Below are positions 16,918 through 26,394 of a stretch of 64,000 bases of DNA, in pieces. The position numbers and the translations under genes were made by a program. The DNA is taken from positions 124,001 through 188,000 of the forward strand of contig NZ_JAGGLL010000004.1 in assembly GCF_017874425.1 (NCBI RefSeq). Reading direction: 5' to 3'. The number at the start of each line of letters is the position of its first letter. Position 1 is the first letter of the stretch. The notes beneath the pieces are model-generated. The model searched no databases and had not been told where the DNA came from. It saw nothing but the letters and a program-made list of their open reading frames with translations. Source of the DNA: Clostridium punense (GTDB taxonomy: Bacteria > Bacillota > Clostridia > Clostridiales > Clostridiaceae).

Positions 16918-17743
16918 GTTCATATATTTAGTGAACACTGAACTAAACAGGGTGTTGAAATTTTTCATTCCAACTTTGATAGTTTATGTAGCTTTGCAAA
17001 TTATACAGATTTTAATAAAGATTAGTGGAGTAATGAGGAATATCAGAGAAAATGCATATTCAAATAAAGTTGTTGGAGACATGATGAATTATGAAGATGC
17101 TATAAAAAGTATAGGGAAAGCTTATAATGTGCACAGTTTTTTAGATGCTGATAGCATTATTATCATGGGCTTCTTACTTATTATTGGACTTATTTTAATA
17201 TATAGTATTTTTATATGGTATAGAGAATGGTTTGGAAACAATAGAACGATTTATACTCTTTTAATGATACCTATGGAAAGAATGAAAATATACTATGCTA
17301 AACTTCTTTCAATTATTTTACTTATAGGAACTGCCCTTGGCACTTTAATAATTTCTTTCTTTATAAACTATATGATTATGTTATGGAGAGTTCCAAAAGA
17401 TTTAATTGAAGAAGCTGCCTTTTCTAAACTATTTCAAAATTATATTCTAAGTACCATTGTACCAGTAGATTACAGAGATTTTCTTCTTTACATTGTTATA
17501 GGATTAGGCTTGCTTACGGGCATATTCTTAATGGTTTTATTAGAGAGAAGTTATAGATTTAAGGGACTATTTGCAGGAATAACTCTTATAGGTATATACC
17601 TGTTTACGTATTTACTTATATTTGAGTCTGGTTTCTTTTTCATTAAAGAAGCTTTGATTGTTTCCCTTGCTTGGGGTATTTTGAATTTTATGGGTCATGT
17701 TTCTTGGTCTAAAAGGTTAATTACCAAGAAAATTTCAGTATAG
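16910..17743 (+). CDS. ABC transporter permease
   Basis: 277 aa with about six hydrophobic segments (near residues 15-35, 80-105, 130-150, 185-205, 215-235, 245-265), the form of an ABC-2 type permease. No conserved signature beyond topology. Partner of the ATPase it overlaps. Confidence 0.8.
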   Translation: MRKFIYLVNTELNRVLKFFIPTLIVYVALQIIQILIKISGVMRNIRENAYSNKVVGDMMNYEDAIKSIGKAYNVHSFLDADSIIIMGFLLIIGLILIYSIFIWYREWFGNNRTIYTLLMIPMERMKIYYAKLLSIILLIGTALGTLIISFFINYMIMLWRVPKDLIEEAAFSKLFQNYILSTIVPVDYRDFLLYIVIGLGLLTGIFLMVLLERSYRFKGLFAGITLIGIYLFTYLLIFESGFFFIKEALIVSLAWGILNFMGHVSWSKRLITKKISV

Positions 17744-17755
17744 GAGGAGTTAGAT

Positions 17756-18952
17756 ATGAAAAAAAATCCTTTTTATGCACTACTTATATTTAGTTTATTA
17801 ACAGTGGCTGGATACAGAATTTCAACAAATATAATGACAAATAATATTGATAAAAAAGAGTTTAAACTGGTTGATGAGGTTGGAGACATAGGTCAATTAG
17901 GCACTATGGAGGTTAATATGGAGGCAAGAGGTGCTACAAAGTATGATATAAACTATATTAACTTAAATCCAAATAGTGAGGATATTAAAATAAATAAAAA
18001 TTATGATATATCTAGAAATAGAGTAATTATAAATAAAGAGCATAAAAACTTTTTTAGGGGAAAAGATGTTTGGGAAATAAATAACAAAGGAGAAAAGAAC
18101 TATGCCGAAAATGAGAATTTTGTTATAATTCTTAGTAGAGAACTTAAGAATGGAACTGATGATTATGTCTTACACTTAAAAGATAAGAATACAAATAAAA
18201 CTAATAACATAAAGTTGGAAACTGATGGACAAACAAAGAATACTATGGGACTTAGTAGCATAAGACTTGTGGAGGGTAAAGCTGTAATTTTAATGACAAA
18301 TACCACCTATGACAATAATGGGGAAGAAAGTAATTTGCTTGTATATGATATAAATCTAGTAAATAAGCAACAAAGTCATGGACTTGTGAAGCTTAGTGAA
18401 ACTAGAAATATCAGACAAACAATTTGTGGTTATTTATTAGAAAATGATAGACTTATTATGGCAATGTATCCTCAGGGAGCTAAAGGGGATAACTTATCAG
18501 AGGAAGAAGTTAAAAAGTATGCTAAGGAAAAATTATGGGTATATGATTTAAAAACCAAAGAGGTTACTAAAAAGGCTGTGGATACCACTGTAAGCTTTGA
18601 AGGAACTAGGTTAATAAGTAGTGGAGACTATATTTATTTGGTAGATGGGGAGTTTGGAAAACTCACTAAATTCTATAAAAACAACTTAGACTTTGTTCAA
18701 TCAACAGATGTGAAGTTTATTGATGAAAATGATAAGGTTAGAAGTGGTAATGCTATAAGGCTTCAACATGCAGTAATAGAAAATGGTAAGCTATATAGTG
18801 CTTATGAGGTTAATGATGCAAAGGGACCCAAAATGATAGTTTCAGTAGTTGATTTAGAAAAGGGTACAGTTTTATACAAGGGTAAAGTAGGTACAGGGGA
18901 TTTTAATAACTTTATTTTTACCAATGTTGAATCTATTAGATTTCAAGAATAA
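17756..18952 (+). CDS. Membrane-anchored extracytoplasmic protein of the ABC operon, unknown function
   Basis: 398 aa. An uncleaved N-terminal anchor (residues about 5-25, FYALLIFSLLTVAGYRIS) is followed by a long hydrophilic, beta-rich domain with repeated short sheets (LWVYDLKTKEVTKKAV, DYIYLVDGEFGKLTKFYKNN, MIVSVVDLEKGTVLYKGKV) that look like propeller blades. No lipobox. It is 12 bases after the permease with its own GGAGG site and ends the operon. It may sense or bind the transported molecule outside the membrane; this is inference from place and topology. Confidence 0.7.
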   Translation: MKKNPFYALLIFSLLTVAGYRISTNIMTNNIDKKEFKLVDEVGDIGQLGTMEVNMEARGATKYDINYINLNPNSEDIKINKNYDISRNRVIINKEHKNFFRGKDVWEINNKGEKNYAENENFVIILSRELKNGTDDYVLHLKDKNTNKTNNIKLETDGQTKNTMGLSSIRLVEGKAVILMTNTTYDNNGEESNLLVYDINLVNKQQSHGLVKLSETRNIRQTICGYLLENDRLIMAMYPQGAKGDNLSEEEVKKYAKEKLWVYDLKTKEVTKKAVDTTVSFEGTRLISSGDYIYLVDGEFGKLTKFYKNNLDFVQSTDVKFIDENDKVRSGNAIRLQHAVIENGKLYSAYEVNDAKGPKMIVSVVDLEKGTVLYKGKVGTGDFNNFIFTNVESIRFQE

Positions 18953-19018
18953 TGTTTTAAGCTTGTTCAATATGAAATTTGTTATATGAGCTGTAAACTA
19001 GAAATATGAATATAAAGA

Positions 19019-19052
19019 AAAAGTTGAAACTTAAAAGCTTCAACTTTTCTTT
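19019..19052. terminator. Bidirectional terminator
   Basis: AAAGTTGAA (19019-19027) pairs with TTCAACTTT (19039-19047), flanked by A and T runs. It ends the rightward ABC operon and overlaps the stop of the leftward exonuclease. Confidence 0.85.
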
Positions 19053-19801
19053 TTTTGGACCTGAAATTGGTTAGTATTTCCCATGTTATAGGCTAGCTTA
19101 ATCATTGATTGTTCCTCTTTGGTGAGTTCACGATTGAACATCTTTTCAAATTGTTTAAGCAATTTATTAGTATCTAGCTTAGTACGTTGAACTTCTTCCC
19201 TAGCTGATTTAGTTTTATTTAAATTATAGGTCTTAGGTTGATATTCTTTTTTGTAAATCTTTTTGAATACCTCTGCAGTGTAATAGGCATCATTAAAAGC
19301 ATTATGAAATTCCTCTTTTATAGGAATATTCAAAAGTTCAACGGCTTTACTAAGACCAATGTTTGTACCTTTCGGGTAATTAAAATACTTAGAGGCATAG
19401 TGTTGTATATCAATGTATTGCTTTGAAATATCACTGTGATCTAGGTTATGATATTTAAAATTTCTAAATAACTCTTTGATGTCAGAAGCACCCCATACAC
19501 ATAATATGTTATCACCCTTCATGAAATCATATAAACTTAAATATAATTCTTTAAAATTATTTTCAGTACTTAATAATTCTGATGTAAGACCAGTTATCTC
19601 TTGTATATAGGGCTTAATATCAGTGTAGGCTTCGGGTTTAATTAATTTATCAAAGGTAGCTATGGTATTAAAATCACTATCCAATTTTAATCCACCAATT
19701 TGAATTATTTCAAAAGGAAACCTTTTATTTATTTTATTTTGTTCTTCATCCTGCGATTTAGAGGGGTGGTTAAATTCCAAATCAAATATTATATAGCTCA
19801 T
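19040..19801 (-). CDS. DnaQ-like 3'-5' exonuclease
   Basis: 253 aa. DEDD-type exonuclease fold: ExoI motif FDLEFNHPS, ExoII around LCVWGASDIKELF, and ExoIII HNAFNDAYYTAEVF with the catalytic His/Asp (DEDDh). This resembles the KapD/ERI-1-like group. Start ATG 19801 (MSYIIFDLEF) is chosen because AAGGAGGG lies just upstream; the longer reading frame has no site. The last 60 residues are charged. It likely trims single-stranded nucleic acid, possibly RNA. Confidence 0.88.
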   Translation of the reverse strand: MSYIIFDLEFNHPSKSQDEEQNKINKRFPFEIIQIGGLKLDSDFNTIATFDKLIKPEAYTDIKPYIQEITGLTSELLSTENNFKELYLSLYDFMKGDNILCVWGASDIKELFRNFKYHNLDHSDISKQYIDIQHYASKYFNYPKGTNIGLSKAVELLNIPIKEEFHNAFNDAYYTAEVFKKIYKKEYQPKTYNLNKTKSAREEVQRTKLDTNKLLKQFEKMFNRELTKEEQSMIKLAYNMGNTNQFQVQKKKS

Positions 19802-20342
19802 AGTAACCCTCCTTATATGATATATTTTCATGGAATATTAGCTTTATTAAAAATCAATAATTTCAATAAGCAAATAAATAATAAAATTAAAGGCGTTATT
19901 AATGATTATTATATACTTATTTATACCTACAGGTTCTATATTAAATTAAATTTGTTTATTTATTATTATAATATTTATTTGTAACCTTAATTATCAGTAT
20001 AAACACATAAGTAATATTATAACTTATTTTATATATCATAGAAAAGCATTAATAAAACCATGAACATATAATTTGTTGCAAATAAAGTTGATAAAACCAT
20101 TAAGTCAACCTTTTATATGCTGGTAATATTGGGGTTCAAGTATAATTTGAAAGAGGATATTTATACAACCTCTTATAAACTAAGTTTGACTAAAACTGTG
20201 ATAATTATTAAAGTATCATAATTTTTATATTAATTAAAAATGAGCAAACTAACTTGTTGGTTATAATTAAAAGCTTTATAATTAAATGGTAAGAATAATT
20301 ATTATTAACTACTTAATATAATTAAAAATGAGGTGTGGACTT
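19802..20342. other. AT-rich intergenic region
   Basis: About 540 bases with no plausible gene. Weak inverted repeats occur (AAGAGG/CCTCTT near 20150-20175) without a T run. Nothing identifiable. Confidence 0.5.
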
Positions 20343-21146
20343 ATGACAGAGGATAAGTTGATTGAGATAATAGAAACCAACCCCATTATCATAAAAAGTT
20401 TGCAGAGTCCTAGTGAAAAGGTAAAGCTAGCAGCAGTTAAAAGAGATGGGACTATGATAAGGTATATTGAAAACCCTACTGAGGAAATGAAAGAGGTAGC
20501 CATAAAAAGTAGCATTAGAGCTATTGAATTTATACAAAACCCTAGCTATGAGATGAAAAAATATGCAGTAACCCAGGCTTGGAATACTCTACAGTACTTT
20601 AAAGATCCCTCTGAGGACTTGATAAAAATTGCCTTAGAGCAAAAGGGATGGGCAATAAGATATGCTATAAACCCAACTTTGGAACTTCAAAAATTGGCTA
20701 TTGAAAAGGATTATGACTCTATAAAATATATAAAAAGTCCAGCAGAAGAACTACAGTTACTTGCCATAACCATAAATTATGAAGCTTTAAGATATATAGA
20801 CAAACCAACTTTGAATGCAGAAATTCTTGCTGTGAAAGAAAATGAGGCGGCTATTAAGTTTATAACAAATCTAGATGAGAATAAAAAAATACTACTGCTA
20901 AAAGCTAATCCACTAGTGATGAAGTATTTTAATAATGACATTTCTAAGGAAAAAGTAGAAGCTGCATTAAAGGAAGTACTATCTAGTGAAAAGGTCTGTG
21001 AAAAGTATGTTAGAGCCTATATCAATTGTAAAAGTATTAGCGAAAACCAAGGCAATATTTCTATGGATAAGGTTCTTTTTATTTATAAATTTGGAAGCAG
21101 AGAGGCAAAAAAAATTACTGTAGATGAAAAGTTAACAGTACATTAA
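20343..21146 (+). CDS. 22-residue helical repeat protein (DUF4116-like)
   Basis: 267 aa. About eight tandem repeats of 22 residues with the form I-x-Y-I-x-x-P-T/S-x-E-x-x-x-x-A-(I/V)-x-x-x-x-x-A, for example IRYIENPTEEMKEVAIKSS and IKYIKSPAEELQLLAITIN. This is an alpha-solenoid of the DUF4116 kind, a probable protein-binding scaffold. ATG 20343 is used because GAGGTG precedes it; ATG 20328 overlaps that site. Directly upstream of the MoxR/VWA pair, which suggests a joint role. Confidence 0.8.
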   Translation: MTEDKLIEIIETNPIIIKSLQSPSEKVKLAAVKRDGTMIRYIENPTEEMKEVAIKSSIRAIEFIQNPSYEMKKYAVTQAWNTLQYFKDPSEDLIKIALEQKGWAIRYAINPTLELQKLAIEKDYDSIKYIKSPAEELQLLAITINYEALRYIDKPTLNAEILAVKENEAAIKFITNLDENKKILLLKANPLVMKYFNNDISKEKVEAALKEVLSSEKVCEKYVRAYINCKSISENQGNISMDKVLFIYKFGSREAKKITVDEKLTVH

Positions 21147-21242
21147 AAGGAAGTAATTCCATTATGTTAACTATTATATAGGACCAATTAATTTTATAAA
21201 AACCTAGTAATAGTTAAAACGTTGAGAGATAACCATGGTACC

Positions 21243-21307
21243 ATGAAAGTAACAAAAAGAGGAAGGAAGTGAAGCTTTAAGGGGGAATACCTGCTTAAAG
21301 AAACCAT
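21243..21307 (+). promoter_or_regulatory. Hairpin with Shine-Dalgarno in its loop before the AAA+ gene
   Basis: CTTTAAG (21275-21281) pairs with CTTAAAG (21294-21300); the loop holds GGGGAA, the only ribosome-site-like sequence, 20 bases before ATG 21308. A 12-base palindrome CATGGTACCATG is at 21234-21245 and a possible 9-codon ORF at 21243-21272. It looks like translational control, unproven. Confidence 0.4.
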
Positions 21308-22426
21308 ATGAACTTTAATGATACATTAGTTAGTGCAGAACTTATTATAGAAACCAAGGATGTGCCTTTGATAGTTGGGGAAAGCGGAATTGGCAAAACC
21401 GCCCTGGCTAAAGAACTTGCAAAGAAACACGAGTGGAGTTTAGTTGTAATAGATGGGAATTTACTTAAAGAGGGTGAAATTGGTGGACTTCCAACTATAG
21501 AGGATTATACTGTTAAGAATGCAGAAGGAATCCTTATAAACAAAAAAAGAACAGTTTATGCTGTTCATACAAAACTTCAAGAAATTGAGGAGCTTATAAA
21601 AAAAGAAAAAGAAGTTTTATTATTCATTGATGAGATTAATCGTTGTGAGCATACAGTGCAGCAGGAGCTGATGAATCTTATATTAAATAGAGAAATTAAT
21701 GGCTATGAATTGAGTCCTAGAGTAAAAATTTTAGCTGCAATGAATCCTTCTAGTAAATATGGCGACGACTTTGATTATCAAGTAGTGGATATGGATTCTG
21801 CTCAAGAGAATAGATTTGTTTGGCTTTATATGGACAGTGATGTTAAGACCTGGCTTCAATGGGCAGTTGAAAGTGGCCTAGAAGAAAAAGTTATAGAGTT
21901 TATAGCTACTTTTCCTGAATACCTCCATAGCACAGAAAAGGGAACTAATACTAAGGCTACCCCAAGAAGTTATGAGAGAGTATCAAAGGTTTTTAAACTA
22001 TATATGGAAAATGAAAATAATATACCTAAGAGAATATTGCTAAATATTGTTGCAGGAAATGTGGGCAATAAAATAGCTCAAGAATTTATTTCTTTTATTG
22101 ATTCCAACAATAAGCCTTTAATTGCATTTGAAGAAGTTTTTAGCAACGAAGAAATATCAAAGGAATTAGAATTAAGAATAAAAGAAGAAAGTCACACTAG
22201 ATTATATTTAACGGCTAAAAATCTTCTTCATATTTTAGAAAAGGAATCCCTGATTGAAGTTTATATAGAAAGGCTAATTGATTTTTTAAAGCTTTATCCT
22301 ATAGATTTAAGACTTGCATTAATGCAAGATATGAAATTGAGCTATAATAATGTTTATAATTTATCCCTAGAGAAGGAAGAGTTTATAAATATGTATTTTG
22401 CAGCCTATGACGAGATTAAAGGTTAG
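21308..22426 (+). CDS. MoxR-like AAA+ ATPase
   Basis: 372 aa. Walker A VGESGIGKT (residues about 23-31), Walker B LLFIDEINR (about 101-109), sensor-1 ILAAMNPSS and an Arg finger-like QENRFVW region place it among MoxR/ATPase_5 (AAA_5) proteins that act as chaperones or metal-insertion/remodelling factors with VWA-domain partners. The next gene, 8 bases on, encodes such a VWA partner. No Shine-Dalgarno sequence sits at the usual distance from ATG 21308. Confidence 0.9.
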   Translation: MNFNDTLVSAELIIETKDVPLIVGESGIGKTALAKELAKKHEWSLVVIDGNLLKEGEIGGLPTIEDYTVKNAEGILINKKRTVYAVHTKLQEIEELIKKEKEVLLFIDEINRCEHTVQQELMNLILNREINGYELSPRVKILAAMNPSSKYGDDFDYQVVDMDSAQENRFVWLYMDSDVKTWLQWAVESGLEEKVIEFIATFPEYLHSTEKGTNTKATPRSYERVSKVFKLYMENENNIPKRILLNIVAGNVGNKIAQEFISFIDSNNKPLIAFEEVFSNEEISKELELRIKEESHTRLYLTAKNLLHILEKESLIEVYIERLIDFLKLYPIDLRLALMQDMKLSYNNVYNLSLEKEEFINMYFAAYDEIKG

Positions 22427-22434
22427 GTGGACTA

Positions 22435-23790
22435 ATGGGAAGTAATTTTCAGATTTTAAGAGAAGAACTTTATGAAGTTATTTCAGAGGTACAGACCTTA
22501 GAAGAAATCCCTATGGATTTTCAAGGCAGATTCTTAAGTCTTATTAATATGGTTAGCTTTATGTTAATGGAAGACAGGGAAAACTTTTATGGTCATTTTC
22601 TTCTTCAAATGACCAGAGAAATAAAATATGATATAGCATCTCCTACTTCTGTTACCTTTAAAGGAGCGAAGTATGTCATTGCTTTTAACCCTTTTATATA
22701 CCTAAGTCTTACCATGGAGCAGATGTTAAGCACCATAAAACATGAAATTCACCATGTGATAGCCCTGCACCTAATTCGAGCAAAGGGTTTAAAAGGAACT
22801 TATAGTAATTTAGTAATCAACATGGCAATGGATATTGTAGCAAATCAATATTTAAATTACTTGCCACCATATGCCACTACCATAGAGTGGGTGAATTCTC
22901 ATTATAAATTGAATTTAAAACCTTATAATCCCTTGGAGTACTATGCTGAGAGAATTCAGAGAGAATTGAATCTTGAGGAGGACAGTGAAACAGAGGAGAG
23001 GGAGGAAAGTGGCATTGAAAAGGAGTATGACTTAGCTAAAACTCATGATCAGTGGAGAGAAATTAAGGACATAGATGATAAAACACTTCAAGAGTTTACA
23101 GAAAAATTTGCAAGTGAGGCAATAAAAGGGACTATACCAGTGTATTTAAGCTCAATGCTTGAAGATTTAAATAGGGAAAAGGGAGAAATACCCTGGAATA
23201 TATATTTAAAAAAACTTATAGGAACTTTAGAAAGCAAAAAGAAGAAAACTATTACTAGAAGAAATAGGCGTCAGCCTAATAGGTTAGATTTAAGAGGGGA
23301 ACTTAGAAGTCATGTAGCCCAAATAACTGTAGCGATTGACATAAGCGGAAGTATTAGTGATGAAGAATTTAATCAAGCTATGAAGGAAGTATTAAATATA
23401 GTTAAAAACTACAATCATGAAATTACCATTGTAGAATGTGATACTGAAATTAGAAGAGTATATAAGGTAAAAGGAATTAAGGACTTAAAGGAGAGAATAA
23501 TTACAGGGGGAGGAACAAAGTTTACACCGGTTTTTAAGTATATCAACAGTACAGATGCCAACATTTTAATATATTTTACGGATGGTAAGGGGGAAGAAAA
23601 ATTAAGCATAATGCCATCAGGGTATACAACTCTTTGGCTTATTTCAGGGAGAGGAGATAAGCTTTCTTTAAAAGAACCCTTTGGTATTATAAAGAAATTA
23701 AAGCCTGTGCAAATAAATACTGATACAATAGACTTGTTGGATATAAAAAATGAAGGTTGGTCTATGAATAGTCAGCAACCAATGATTTAA
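22435..23790 (+). CDS. Putative metallopeptidase with VWA-like domain (DUF2201 type)
   Basis: 451 aa. The N-terminal half holds H-E-x-x-H in IKHEIHHVIALHL (His103, Glu104, His107), a zincin-type site. A charged linker follows (residues about 185-205, Glu-rich). The C-terminal part is a VWA-like domain with the MIDAS start VAIDISGSISDEE, a Thr in TGGGTKFTPVF and an Asp in YFTDGKGE. This fits the DUF2201 architecture paired with MoxR ATPases. Function unknown; a protease or metal-dependent assembly factor is possible. Terminator at 23789. Confidence 0.87.
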   Translation: MGSNFQILREELYEVISEVQTLEEIPMDFQGRFLSLINMVSFMLMEDRENFYGHFLLQMTREIKYDIASPTSVTFKGAKYVIAFNPFIYLSLTMEQMLSTIKHEIHHVIALHLIRAKGLKGTYSNLVINMAMDIVANQYLNYLPPYATTIEWVNSHYKLNLKPYNPLEYYAERIQRELNLEEDSETEEREESGIEKEYDLAKTHDQWREIKDIDDKTLQEFTEKFASEAIKGTIPVYLSSMLEDLNREKGEIPWNIYLKKLIGTLESKKKKTITRRNRRQPNRLDLRGELRSHVAQITVAIDISGSISDEEFNQAMKEVLNIVKNYNHEITIVECDTEIRRVYKVKGIKDLKERIITGGGTKFTPVFKYINSTDANILIYFTDGKGEEKLSIMPSGYTTLWLISGRGDKLSLKEPFGIIKKLKPVQINTDTIDLLDIKNEGWSMNSQQPMI

Positions 23791-23818
23791 GGAAGGGAAA
23801 CCTTCCTTTTTCTTTTTT
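23789..23818 (+). terminator. Terminator after the MoxR/VWA operon
   Basis: AAGGAAGG, GAAA tetraloop, CCTTCCTT (23789-23808) and a T-rich tail. Confidence 0.93.
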
Positions 23819-23950
23819 AAATATTATATATTAGCACTTAAGTTAATATAATTAAACTAAAGGTGTTTATTATAATTACATTAACTTAGAGACTAAGACA
23901 TCTTCAATGAATAAAACCTTGGTTTTATAGTAAAAGGCAGGGGATTTTTA

Positions 23951-25123
23951 GTGTTAAAAAAGAATGTACCTACAAGATTTAGAGATACTTGGGTAGAAAT
24001 AAATTTGGATAATTTAATTTGGAATTTTAACCAAGCTAAAAAAATTGTATCTAAGGAAACTAAAATAGCTGCAGTATTAAAGGCCAATGCCTATGGACAT
24101 GGAGCTATAGGTGTTGCAAAAGTACTTATAGAAAGTGGGGTAGATTATTTAGCTGTAGCATGTTTATCAGAAGCCTTAGAACTTAGAAGAGTATTTAAAG
24201 AAGTACCGATACTTGTAATGGGATATACTGCAGATGAATATCTTTCTATAGCTGTGGAAAATAAAATCACTTTAACTATTTTTAGTATTTCTCAAGGAGA
24301 AAAAATATCTAACATAGCATCAGCTCTAGGTGTAATTGCAAAGGTACATGTAAAAATTGATACAGGATTTAATCGATTAGGGTTAAAATGGAGTGAAAAT
24401 TTAAAGTATGCTATTCAAACTATTTATAATATGAAAAATTTATATGTTGAAGGCATATTTACTCATTTAGCTTTAGTAAATAGAATGGAGGATGAAAAGC
24501 AATATAGGTTATTTCAAAAGGTAATTAAAGAATTAGAAGAACAAAGTATCAGTATACCAGTAAAACACATTTGCGATAGTATAGGCATGGTAAGATACCC
24601 TGAATATCATATGGATATGATAAGACTTGGAGCTTTTTTGTACGGAATGAGGCCAACAGGAGTTACAGATGAAGCTGTTGACTTAAGAATTGCATTAACT
24701 TTTAAAACAAAAGTAGCCCATATAAAGAATATAGAAAAGGGCGAGGGGGTTGGTTATGACTTTTCGTTTATTGCGGAAAAAAAATCTAAGATTGCCACCT
24801 TGCCTGTAGGTTATGCAGATGGGTATATGAGATGCCTTTCAAATAGTGGTGAGGTTATGATAGGTGGAGAAAAAGCTAAGGCCATAGGGAAGATATGTAT
24901 GGATCAAACTATGATAGATTTAACTCATGTTGAAGGTGTAAATGTAGGAGACGAGGTAATTCTTCTAGGAGGGCAGGGGAGAAATTCTATTGACATTATA
25001 GAAGTTGCTGAAAAATGCAACACCAATAGAAATGAGATTTTAAGTGTAATAAGTAGAAGGGTTCCAAGAGTATATATAAAAGATGGAAACATCTCTCACA
25101 TAGTAGATTATGTATTAGACTAA
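23951..25123 (+). CDS. alr: Alanine racemase
   Basis: PLP enzyme that interconverts L- and D-alanine for cell wall synthesis. PLP-lysine motif AAVLKANAYGHGAIGVA (Lys about 44), IDTGFNRLG, HICDSIGMVRYPEYHMDMIRLG and the catalytic Tyr region VGYDFSF, plus YADGYMR. 390 aa is normal. GTG start at 23951 behind AGGCAGGGG. It heads a run of genes for D-amino acid and peptide handling. Confidence 0.95.
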   Translation: MLKKNVPTRFRDTWVEINLDNLIWNFNQAKKIVSKETKIAAVLKANAYGHGAIGVAKVLIESGVDYLAVACLSEALELRRVFKEVPILVMGYTADEYLSIAVENKITLTIFSISQGEKISNIASALGVIAKVHVKIDTGFNRLGLKWSENLKYAIQTIYNMKNLYVEGIFTHLALVNRMEDEKQYRLFQKVIKELEEQSISIPVKHICDSIGMVRYPEYHMDMIRLGAFLYGMRPTGVTDEAVDLRIALTFKTKVAHIKNIEKGEGVGYDFSFIAEKKSKIATLPVGYADGYMRCLSNSGEVMIGGEKAKAIGKICMDQTMIDLTHVEGVNVGDEVILLGGQGRNSIDIIEVAEKCNTNRNEILSVISRRVPRVYIKDGNISHIVDYVLD

Positions 25124-25143
25124 ATAAATTTAGGGGGCATGGA

Positions 25144-26331
25144 ATGAGAATCGATGACTTAAGAAATGAAATAATTAATATGAAGGATTGGCTTGTTTCC
25201 ATAAGAAGGGACTTACACATGTATCCCGAGCTGGGGTTAGAAGAAAATAGAACTAGTACTATGATAAAAAAATACTTAGATGATATGAATATTGAATATG
25301 AGACCTATGAAGGTCAAACCTCCGTGGTAGGAATTATTCGTGGAAGGTTTCCAGGAAAAACTATTGCTATAAGAGCTGACATGGATGCGCTTCCCATATT
25401 AGAAAAGAATGATGTAGTTTATAAATCTAAAAATCATGGAGTTATGCATGCCTGTGGTCATGATGCCCATACCACTATACTACTAGGTGCAGGGAAAATT
25501 TTAAGTAGTATTAAACAGGAGCTCCATGGGAACATAAAGCTACTGTTTCAGCCAGCAGAAGAAACTGTTGGAGGAGCAGACAGAATGGTTAAAGCTGGAT
25601 GTATGGAAAATCCAAAAGTTGACTATGTAATTGGACTTCATGTAATGCCAAATCATCCATGCGGAATTATAGAAACCAAGTATGGGCCTCTAAATGGTGC
25701 AAGTGATGGAATAAGTATAGCTATAAAAGGCAGGCAAGCCCATGGAGCATATCCTGATTTAGGTGTTGATGCCATAGCAATTGCAGGTCAGGTAATTACA
25801 GCACTTCAGAATATTGTGAGTCGCAATGTGTCTCCATTAGATTCAGCAGTATTAACCTTAGGTACTATAAAAGGTGGGGTAAAAGGAAATGTAATTGCTG
25901 ATGAAGTGCATATTACAGGAACCTTAAGAACTATTAGCCCTAATACGCGAATTAGAGTAAAAGAGAGAATTAAAGCTATAGTTAAAAATGTTGCCGAGTC
26001 TTTTGGCGGAGAAGGTAAAGTGGAAATTGAAGAGGGCTATGCAGCACTAATTAATTCTGAAGAGGTTGTGGAGGAAATAATTAATACTATCAAAGAGAAT
26101 TTTGGGGAGGAGGCATTAGTAATTAAGGAAATGCCAAGTCTAGGAGTAGAGGATTTTTCTTATTTTATTGATGCAGCAAAAGGAGCTTTTTACCATTTAG
26201 GCTGCGGAAATGCAGAAAAGAATATTACCGCACCTCTTCATAATGAATGCTTTGATATTGATGAGGATTGTCTTCCACTAGGAGTTCTCACTCATACTTT
26301 AATAGCTCTTAGGCTTCTAGAGAAGAAATGA
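25144..26331 (+). CDS. M20 family amidohydrolase (hippurate hydrolase / N-acyl-amino-acid type)
   Basis: 395 aa, M20D peptidase. Di-metal site MHACGHDAHTT (Cys104, His106), PAEETVGGADRM, GLHVMPNHPCG, a dimerisation lid with GRQAHGAYPDLGVDAI and C-terminal LGVEDFSYF and APLHNECFDID. Cleaves amide bonds of N-acylated amino acids; N-acetyl-diaminopimelate deacetylase is an option given the neighbours. It starts 20 bases after alr, so it is probably co-transcribed. Confidence 0.92.
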   Translation: MRIDDLRNEIINMKDWLVSIRRDLHMYPELGLEENRTSTMIKKYLDDMNIEYETYEGQTSVVGIIRGRFPGKTIAIRADMDALPILEKNDVVYKSKNHGVMHACGHDAHTTILLGAGKILSSIKQELHGNIKLLFQPAEETVGGADRMVKAGCMENPKVDYVIGLHVMPNHPCGIIETKYGPLNGASDGISIAIKGRQAHGAYPDLGVDAIAIAGQVITALQNIVSRNVSPLDSAVLTLGTIKGGVKGNVIADEVHITGTLRTISPNTRIRVKERIKAIVKNVAESFGGEGKVEIEEGYAALINSEEVVEEIINTIKENFGEEALVIKEMPSLGVEDFSYFIDAAKGAFYHLGCGNAEKNITAPLHNECFDIDEDCLPLGVLTHTLIALRLLEKK

Positions 26332-26394
26332 TTTTAGGTTTAATGTATATTCAAAGGATTTAAAGAATTAAAAAGTTCTATGGGAGGGATAGTT

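Noticed and set aside
20130-20180. Possible terminator AAGAGG/CCTCTT in the gap before the repeat protein
   Set aside because: Six-base stem with a 12-base loop and no T run; no gene upstream on that strand to terminate.
21243-21272. Nine-codon leader peptide before the AAA+ gene
   Set aside because: ATG, nine codons and a stop are present, but without a ribosome site; such short frames are common by chance. Kept only as a remark in the leader entry.
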